A stretch of 57,364 bases of DNA, taken from the NCBI GenBank assembly GCA_000310025.1, contig FN649755.1:3720387-3777750 (forward strand). The letters run 5' to 3'. A program made the translations under genes and the position numbers. Origin of the DNA: Ectocarpus siliculosus (Eukaryota; Sar; Phaeophyceae; Ectocarpales; Ectocarpaceae). Shown here in pieces: positions 53,444 through 57,364 of this stretch (position 1 is its first letter; every line of letters starts with the position of its first letter). The notes beneath the pieces are model-generated. The model was not told the origin of the DNA. It did not search any database and was given only the letters and a program-made list of their open reading frames with translations.

Positions 53444-56112
53444 TTCAACTCTCTCTGTTGTACAGTAGAGGTGCCTGTTTGGTGCAGGTACAGCAGTATC
53501 TGCCCACCAAATTCACCGGCACAATACCGGATTGGCACGAAAATGGCACAAGATAACAACCCCCCCTGGACCGATTTTCAAATCTCGATCTCTCTCAAAA
53601 GGAGAAAGGTTCACAGCGCCGAAAACGGTGGCGTTGTAGCTGTCTCGTCGAGAGCTTTCCGAGAGTGTATTGCTTCATGCATGTATCCTCTTCGCCGTGG
53701 CGTAATCGAGCTGGGGTGTGTTATCTTGAGTCATATACGGTATTCAAGGCCTTGAGAATGACTTCGAAATTCGGTGTGTGCACGCCGAGAAGACTGGCCC
53801 TTTTCTGGGAACTGGCCTGGCCCTGTTCAATCGGCACTAAACAGGGGTCTCTCTTTTTTTTTTTTCGCTTGAAATTGTCGCTAGCAACATTTGTGCGAAA
53901 ATAATCATCAGTGTAGACCTAAAAGAGACTCGAAATAGACTCGAAATAAGTCCAGTACCCAACCGGTTTTCCTCCACTCACTGAAATGACTCCACCACAT
54001 CCCTTTCGACTGTGGGTAAATCTCGAATGGGTAGTCCTTCCGTGTTTGTATTGATTTTTCCTTAGTACTCCAACCCGGGGTCACACAGAATGTTCCTCTT
54101 CCTGAGACCCCCCCACCCATCCCTCCTGCAGTGCTGTGCCTTCGATTTTTAAAGCGAGAAGAATACAGCACGGACGTACCTCTACTGTACGTAAATAGGA
54201 AGGTCGAGAGGGGGTGATATCTTACGTCACCTACCGTATATGTATCAGGGTCCTGGGGGCAACCGTTGCTCTGCTGTGCTTCTGACAACAAGCTGTCCGC
54301 CTTCAATCACCCCGCTCCTCTGCCCCTTTTTATTGATTATTTAGCATTTACACGTTCGAGATGCAACCACAGTAGTCGAAAAGGATATGCTGGAGTATTT
54401 TGAGTCACTTTTATTTTTGTTGTGGAAAGGTTTGGAATATGTTCCTCAGCTCCTTGGAAACACCCGCCCCCTTATTCTGCAGTTTCTTTTTTTCTCTTTT
54501 TTCCCGAAAAGGTTTGGAACGTACGCCTCAGGTCCTCAAAACCACCCACCCCACCCTTTGTCATCCCCGTGTTACTCTGCGTTTTTTTTTTACCGGAAAA
54601 GGTTTGGAGCGTGCTCCTCAAGTCGTTGGAAGGGCGTGAAACACCCGTGGAACTGCTGAGGATGGCCGACGCGGTTCTGGGACGGCCTGGCCGGCAAGGT
54701 GCGGTACACGCCCCATGTGCAAATCGTATGGGTTTTAGTGTGGTAATAGTAAAACCTATAATATAGGGTCAAGTATGGCACTCTAAAACTCGTATAATAG
54801 CAGGTGTATTGGTTTATGTATAACCATTCTGAATCCTATACAACGAAGCACCATGTGTATGCCGGGCCGGCAAGGTGCGGTGCACGCCCCATGTGCAAAT
54901 CGTACGGGTTTTAGTGTGGTAATAGTAAAACCTATAATATTGGGTCAAGTATGGCACTCTAAAACTCGTATAATAGCAGGTGTATTGGTTTATGTATAAC
55001 CATTCTGAATCCTATATAACGAAGCACCATGTGTAGGCCGGGCCGGCAAGGTACGGTGCACGCCGCATGTGGAAATCGTATGGGATTTAGTGTGGAAAAA
55101 GTTAAACCTTACATTCTTATTCTTTACTGTGTAGGCTCAAGTATGGCAGGTTACAACTCGTATAGTAGCAGGTGTATAGGTTCATGTATTACGCTTCTAA
55201 ATCCTATACAACGAAGCACCATGTGTAGGCCGGGCCGGCAAGGTACGGTGCACGCCGCATGTGCAAATCGTACGGGTTTTAGTGTGGTAATAGTAAAACC
55301 TATAATATAGGGTCAAGTATGGCACTCTAAAACTCGTATAATAGAAGTGTATTGGTTTATGTATAACCATTCTAAATCCTATACAACGAAGCACCATGTG
55401 TAGGCCGGGCCGGCAAGGTACGGTGCAAACCCCATGTGCCAGAAAGGAAAATAAGCCCTACACTAAAACCTACCAGTATATAATATCGTTCATTTGTAGC
55501 CCCACATTAAAACGGGTGTATATCGGCCTTTGCCTTTTGTAGCCCCACACTAAAACCTTTAACCCTCGGTCAAACCTAGAGGTTTTATGGTCGGGCCCTA
55601 CATGTCTGTACAGTCGTGGTCTCGGTTTAGCGGTTCCTTCCCTGTTTAGCGGGACGCCCTGAAAAGCGGTTCCAGAATCCCGTGGCACCGCTGCACCTCG
55701 GTAGTCAAACTTCTGTATATAACTGCCAGTCCGGTTTACCGGCGATGGTCCCAAAAGCGGTGTTAACATTTTGTAACACGTTGGGCCTGTACCGCACTGC
55801 TGCTGCTGCTGCTGCTGCTATTGCCACAGCCGCAGCCGTAGTCGCTTATTCCATCCATTGATTCCTTCCACACCGTACCTCCTCGGCAACTAACTAACCG
55901 TACTGCTGCTGCTGCTGCTGCTGCTTGCTGATGGGTGTGACGGTTCGATCGAATCCGCTTCTTAAGCTGGAGGCACAAGGGAAGGGGCGGGCGCCGGGCT
56001 TGACGTCGGAACGATGCGGCAACGTGCGGTGAAGCTCGGCAGCTCGGTGCGCATTCTCGGCCTTCTTTCCGCTTCGAAGAAGTCCAGGCGGTACTACGCG
56101 GAGCTGAAAGAG
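37355..56112 (+). CDS. ORC3: Origin recognition complex subunit 3, 3' end beyond window
   Basis: Phase-consistent exons: 37355-37444, 38230-38319, 39932-40061, 41556-41639, 42265-42352, 42817-42892, 44953-45125, 45893-45974, 46746-46895, 48585-48710, 49601-49696, 50573-50652, 51050-51185, 52705-52776 (491 codons), then 54602-54698 and 55967-56112. ORC3 is a scaffold subunit of the complex that loads MCM helicase at replication origins; it has a degenerate AAA+ fold. Seen: PQVVAVLRAQDC, then GPVVVLLEDVEGFDKQ (the Walker-B-like strand, family 'PVV.I.ED.E.F'), LPLALVAIAS (family 'P.V.VFGIAT'), RLSPSAV plus FYFPSSVECIDLLYEKLF (family 'LP..V...L....F.FPS....LD'), then FDDTHLSLGMFSRQVIMAAF and HFNRPASYLC (the family's helical insert). 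An acidic linker separates the two halves of the AAA+ core. The C-terminal winged helix is expected beyond 57364. The splice link from 52776 to 54602 is uncertain. Confidence 0.8.
37655..37920. repeat. Fold-back repeat family C, multiple arms
   Basis: AGAAGCCGAAATCAAACCAT-type arms and their complement (TCTAATGGTTTGATTTCGGC) alternate, separated by GGCTCGCGAACCCCACGACT. About three arm pairs lie in ORC3 intron 1. The simplest copy is the palindrome at 47488-47559. Confidence 0.8.
38336..38482 (+). repeat. (CTG)n/(TTG)n microsatellite
   Basis: About 45 CTG/TTG triplets start just after the ORC3 exon 2 donor. Leucine- or cysteine-rich open frames here are artefacts. Confidence 0.95.
38616..38815 (+). 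mobile_element. MITE family A copy
   Basis: A 200-bp copy with well-kept termini: TACCGTATACGACACAAGAT on the left and ATCTTGTGTCGTATTCGGTA on the right. It lies in ORC3 intron 2. Confidence 0.9.
38870..39935 (+). repeat. 47-bp satellite plus copies of the ORC3 exon-3 acceptor
   Basis: An array around GACTTCAGAGATCGTATCGA-CAACGTTATGTTGCTGTCGA-CAAAATT includes five exactly 47-bp-spaced units (39338-39572). Longer units in the same array carry TTGCAGTTGGAGGAGTTGCG-like sequence near 38930, 39162, 39597 and 39730, copying the true exon 3 junction at 39932 (TTGGAGGAAGTGCGTTTGGC). Confidence 0.85.
40246..40458 (+). mobile_element. MITE family A copy
   Basis: The left end is GATATCACACCCCATGGACC and the right end GGGGGTGTGATATCTGTTGC-AACCTACGGTA, with the usual CGACGAGACGGTTCCAA body. 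It lies in ORC3 intron 3. Confidence 0.85.
41860..42085 (+). mobile_element. MITE family A copy
   Basis: The left end is TACCGTAGGTTGCATTAGGT; the right end is GTGGTGTCTTGTGCAACCAC then ATACGGTA. It lies in ORC3 intron 4 and has the opposite body orientation to the 38616 copy. Confidence 0.85.
42930..43085 (+). repeat. ~38-bp minisatellite next to the ORC3 exon-6 donor
   Basis: Four units of CCGTACCGTGTGTGCGGGGT followed by a T-run. It begins about 40 bp inside the intron. Confidence 0.75.
43130..43680 (+). mobile_element. Composite of MITE-A-related termini (subfamily A2)
   Basis: Five termini in alternating orientation read GGCGGAGAGATGCACCCCCC-CTAGACCGGCTTTCAAAGCTC or its complement. They differ from family A in the outer 20 bp (GTAAGAGGCGGAGAGATGGC) and are separated by GTACCGTACCGTATACCGT-like palindromic stretches. 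It looks like nested or repeatedly excised copies. Confidence 0.65.
44378..44598 (+). mobile_element. MITE family A copy
   Basis: The left end is AGTATACGACACAAGATAAC; the right end is TTATCTTGTGTCGTATACGG then TA. It is 33 bp from the next copy. Confidence 0.85.
44632..44855 (+). mobile_element. MITE family A copy
   Basis: The left end is TACCGCAGGTTGCATAAGAC; the right end is ATGTCTTATGCAACCTACGG then TA. Its outer 20 bp differ from the neighbour at 44378 (GGTTGCAT type against ATACGACA type), so these are two sub-lineages side by side. Confidence 0.85.
45126..45450 (+). repeat. ~70-80 bp tandem units starting at the ORC3 exon-7 donor
   Basis: Four to five units with GCAGGTGTGTTGGTGCTATG, CCTGCTTGCCT and GCTACCATACAGCAGTAGG. 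The first unit begins at the donor (GCAG/GTACGCTAGTGCGGC), and later units contain GACGCTAGGGCGAC. Confidence 0.75.
45753..45902 (+). repeat. Three ~63-bp units carrying the ORC3 exon-8 acceptor
   Basis: CATTGCCCCGCAGGGCAGCGGCA occurs with AG ends at 45767, 45829 and 45892. The last is the true exon 8 junction. Units also share CTGAACTATGTTCTGATATT-type sequence and a T-rich tract. Confidence 0.9.
46120..46310 (+). mobile_element. Tigger-like fragment, GTGTCCTTA subfamily
   Basis: AAGGACACACCTCGTGTTTT at the left and, reversed at the right end, TACAGTTGTGCCTCGCTTTA-AGGACAC. Internal GTGTCCTTA motifs repeat. A related piece with AAGGACACTTCCCCGACTTA lies at 24160-24245. Confidence 0.55.
46746..47071 (+). 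repeat. Duplication of the ORC3 exon-9 3' end and donor
   Basis: Exon 9 ends at 46895 in GTGGCAATCGCTTCG/GTGAGT. The last ~60 coding bases and a donor recur at about 47012-47071 (GCACTGGTGGCAATCGCTTC then G/GTAGGT). Shorter GGCACCGTGAATCGATTAGG units lie between and also inside exon 9 itself. Confidence 0.85.
47488..47559. repeat. 72-bp near-perfect palindrome (fold-back family C)
   Basis: Two 36-bp arms meet without a spacer at 47523/47524 (CTAGTCAGC/GCTGACTAG) and differ at one base. It begins TATAGAAGCCG and ends CCTTCTATA. It lies in ORC3 intron 9. Partial arms recur at 47808-47845. Confidence 0.95.
47850..48490 (+). mobile_element. Interspersed repeat family B, copy 1
   Basis: Unit order: TCGGTGTTTGCCATCGGGAT, TTGGCAACGACGTTGTAAAA, CCAGGTTACCG, T-runs, GGCGGTAACC, GTCGAGAACCCTCACTCCGC, GAGGCAGTTACACAGTGCTT, GATGCAGCTCACCCTTCATG, CGGCGTGCTCCGTCCCGGCT, ending GAGTACACC plus a C-run. 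An extra copy of the end segment precedes it at 47850-47942. It lies in ORC3 intron 9. Confidence 0.85.
48690..49310 (+). repeat. About eight tandem copies of the ORC3 exon-10 donor junction
   Basis: Exon 10 ends at 48710 in CTCTATGAGAAGCTCTTCGT-CCAG/GTAAGG. The next 600 bp repeat 'GTGCTCTA(C/T)GAGAAGCT(C/A)TTCGTCCAG/GTA' every 65-85 bp, with GCAGTGCTGTACTGTAAGGC and GTACCTTTTTT between. Many copies keep a credible donor. Confidence 0.9.
49798..50240 (+). repeat. MITE-A end plus repeat G
   Basis: A MITE-A left end (TACCGTAGGTGACATAAGAT) at 49798-49850 is followed by segment G, GGGTCATGCTAGGAATGGTC, at 49870. A second, worn MITE end lies at 49975, and the long G copy (50040-50240) is shared with 28945-29165. 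Confidence 0.65.
50270..50405 (+). mobile_element. MITE family A, 3'-truncated copy
   Basis: ACCGTAGGTTGCGTAAGATA through CCGTCTCGTCGAGAGCTTTC, stopping at a CTTTCCGCTTTCCGAAA micro-duplication. The right half is missing. Confidence 0.8.
50785..51060 (+). repeat. ~55-75 bp tandem repeat ending at the ORC3 exon-13 acceptor
   Basis: Units share CACAGCCTTCCGGCCATCAG and CCAATCAGATTGAAGC, preceded by a junction-like TTTCCAGGTTCC, TTCCAGGCGTCT or CTGGTCCTCCCTCCCC. The true junction TTCGCAG/GTCCTCCTTGT at 51050 follows the last unit. Confidence 0.75.
51797..52622 (-). mobile_element. Family B repeat inserted inside a MITE-A copy
   Basis: MITE-A left end and body run from 51797 to about 51985 (GATTTTCAAAGCTGG to GAAATCGGTCCACGGGGG). 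The missing right end, TGTTATCTTGTGTCGTATAC-GGTA, appears at 52598-52622. Between them lies a family B unit in reverse orientation (52000-52590), joined at G-runs on both sides. Confidence 0.85.
53041..53094 (+). repeat. (CTG)n microsatellite
   Basis: About 16 CTG units followed by a second TTG cluster at 53129-53145, in an ORC3 intron. Confidence 0.95.
53268..53340 (+). CDS. Candidate ORC3 exon, uncertain
   Basis: After an AAAAG acceptor, one frame with high GC at third positions reads TFNETGCPMFRDALHSMSRF plus RGLR before GTGTGT. Its exit phase (0) fits the next firm exon at 54602, but its entry phase (2) does not fit 52705-52776 unless that exon ends at 52760 (MALR-GT, weak donor). Either an extra small exon or a different donor is needed. 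Confidence 0.3.
53383..53441 (+). repeat. (CT)n microsatellite
   Basis: About 29 uninterrupted CT units. Confidence 0.97.
53546..53740 (+). mobile_element. MITE family A copy
   Basis: The left end is GGCACAAGATAACAACCCCC; the right end is GTGTGTTATCTTGAGTCATA then TACGGTA. The inner part of the right inverted repeat is deleted. Confidence 0.8.
53928..54400 (+). repeat. Interspersed repeat family D, larger copy
   Basis: CTCGAAATAGACTCGAAATA, ACCGGTTTTCCTCC, CCCTTTCGACTGTGG and TCTCGAATGGGTAGTCCTTC are colinear with 24689-24815. A second, inverted end with ACACGTTCGAGATGCAACCA is at 54345-54400. Confidence 0.65.
54424..54620 (+). repeat. Three copies of the ORC3 acceptor at 54602
   Basis: GAAAAGGTTTGGAACGTACG-type junctions occur with exon starts at 54430, 54522 and 54602. 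Each continues for 30-40 bases of exon-like sequence (GTTTGGAACGTACGCCTCAG, then TCCTCAAAACCACCC). The last copy is the one that continues into a full coding exon. Confidence 0.88.
54685..55440 (+). repeat. Five copies of the ORC3 donor at 54698
   Basis: The exon end GGCCTGGCCGGCAAG/GTGCGG recurs as CCGGGCCGGCAAG/GT(G/A)CGG near 54874, 55050, 55242 and 55416, in units of about 174-192 bp. Units share CCCCATGTGCAAATCGTATG, TTTTAGTGTGGTAATAG and CAACGAAGCACCATGTGTA. Confidence 0.9.
55609..55770 (+). mobile_element. Tigger-like fragment
   Basis: TACAGTCGTGGTCTCGGTTT-AGCGGTTCC at the left has the CAGT...TTTAGCG terminal signature. CCCTGTTTAGCGGGACGCCC repeats inside. No matching right end is seen. 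Confidence 0.55.
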
Positions 56113-56194
56113 GTATCTACACCCGTGTTTTGTTCTGGCAACTGCAGCGTTTTTGTGCGTTACTATGGTTATAGTTCTTGAACGATGCCTAGTC

Positions 56195-56280
56195 TTCAGG
56201 CTTCTTTCCTCTTCGAAGAATACCAAGCGCTTCTACGCGGAGCTAAAAGAGGTATCTACACCTGTGTTGTGTTCTGGCAA
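56195..56280 (+). repeat. Duplicated, out-of-phase copy of the last ORC3 exon end
   Basis: 56200-56251 repeats the last 51 coding bases of exon 55967-56112 and its donor (CGGAGCTAAAAGAG/GTATCT), and is preceded by an acceptor-like TCTTCAG. Used together, the two copies would break the frame (phase 0 exit, one leftover base on entry), so it is a decoy or an alternative. Confidence 0.85.
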
Positions 56281-56719
56281 ACTGCAAGCTTAGCTGTTGC
56301 TGTTTTTCGGTATGAACCAAAACAAAGCCTTCTACAAGTAGACCTTTGTAACTTTTCTATAACCTGGACAAGGAACGTTGCACGTGTGTGCTGCAATAGC
56401 AGTAGAAGGTGCTGCATTACACGAGCGAGGTGTATGGCCGTCGCCGATAGCTATCGATCGTGGGAGTTCTCTTTTCAAGCCATAACTGTCTGTCGGTATT
56501 ATAGAGCAATTCTATGTCTCGGGTACTGACGTTGCAATGTGCACAACCAAACACTTGGAACCCCCAACCCTCCGCCCCTTTTGCCTTATTCAAATGCAAT
56601 TCCCATATTTTTTGTCACCGAGGCAAGCAATCGCGTTCACCCCCACCCCCTGTGGGAACAAAGCTCCTACCTTTGAGGAGGCTTGGCCAATGGTCTAACA
56701 GATCAGGCCTGTAAATAGC

Positions 56720-57330
56720 CCCCCCCGCCCCCCCCGGTGTTTGCCATCGGGGTTTGGGTTTTCGTCGCTTGGCAACGACGTTGTAAAACAAGCCCCCCAC
56801 TCGGTGTTTGCCATCGGGATTGGGGTTTCGTCGCTTGGCAACGACGTTGTAAAACAAGCCAATTCACTTCGTGAACTCGGCAACCAGGTTACCGTTATTT
56901 TTTTTACCTCGGTTTTTTTTTTTGGCGGTAACCATAATGGTGGTCGAGTAGATCATGTTGTGCGGGGTCGAGAACCCTCACTCCGCGCAACGGGGGATGA
57001 TCGCACCACGTTGTGTTAAAATGGTCAAGCTTCCTCGAGGCAGTTACACAGTGCTTACAACTGTCTCTGGAAGTGAAAGCACCAGACAATAAATTAAGTC
57101 ATACGTAGCTGTCATCCGTACGCAAGGAAGTAAGCACAAGATGCCGAACACCCTTAGCAGGATGCAGCTCACCCTTCATGCGACTCGCCAAATACCTCAC
57201 GGCGCTTCGCGCTTGGTGATGTGAGAGCCTGGTCCGGTGAGAACCCGGCGTGCTCCGTCCCGGCTTTGTAGGGATGCGAGGTCAATGGTCAAACGACTAC
57301 GGCATGCACGACTAAGAGTACACCCCCCCC
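56720..57330 (+). mobile_element. Interspersed repeat family B, copy 3
   Basis: Same order as the copy at 47942-48480 and nearly identical to it for about 300 bases from GTCGAGTAGATCATGTTGTG. The first 60-bp block (GTGTTTGCCATCGGG to GTAAAACAAGCC) is tandemly duplicated. It ends in GAGTACACC plus a C-run at 57312. Confidence 0.88.
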
Positions 57331-57364
57331 CCCCCTGGGAGGGCAATGGTTTAAAGACTACGGC

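Noticed and set aside
53489-53556. Possible ORC3 exon VQQYLPTKFTGTIPDWHENG after a GTGCAG acceptor
   Set aside because: It has no donor before it runs into a MITE copy at 53546 and hits a stop there; entry and exit phases cannot be satisfied.

Overview
The window looks like nuclear DNA from a stramenopile, most likely a brown alga of the Ectocarpus type. This is inferred from gene architecture: short GC-rich exons separated by 0.3-3 kb introns full of micro- and minisatellites, genes on both strands, and abundant short non-autonomous transposons. There is no bacterial-style operon. I joined exons by hand, using splice sites and reading phase.

Layout. (1) At 1-3816 (+) lies the 3' end of a gene encoding a discoidin (F5/8 type C) carbohydrate-binding domain. 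(2) 3817-10853 holds no gene I can support, only tandem repeats and one short transposon. (3) 10854-23494 (-) is a complete 12-exon gene for a 546-residue VPS26/arrestin-fold protein, a retromer-type cargo-sorting subunit, with unusual low-complexity ends. (4) 23495-29260 is repeats and a 252-base assembly gap. (5) 29261-30227 (+) is a two-exon gene for a 145-residue SnoaL/NTF2-like protein. (6) 34275-34347 (+) is a tRNA-Ala(UGC). (7) From 37355 (+) to near the right edge runs a long gene for origin recognition complex subunit 3 (ORC3); its last exons lie beyond the window. The genes have unrelated housekeeping roles (endosomal sorting, replication licensing, carbohydrate binding) and show no functional clustering.

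The most striking feature is not a gene. At many exon-intron junctions of the three long genes, the junction itself (the splice site plus 8-60 bases of the neighbouring exon) has been copied in tandem into the adjacent intron, one to about eight times. It occurs at acceptors and donors, on both strands, and with different unit sequences (about 47 to 180 bp) at each junction. It looks like a general process that lengthens introns by tandem duplication across splice junctions, leaving strings of decoy splice sites. One case includes the start codon (ORC3) and another the stop codon (VPS26-like).

Mobile DNA includes about a dozen copies or fragments of a roughly 220-bp MITE with ~55-bp terminal inverted repeats and apparent TA target sites; a 550-600 bp repeat whose copies are nearly identical, one of them inserted inside a MITE; Tigger/pogo-like short elements; a near-perfect 72-bp palindrome; and several smaller interspersed families.
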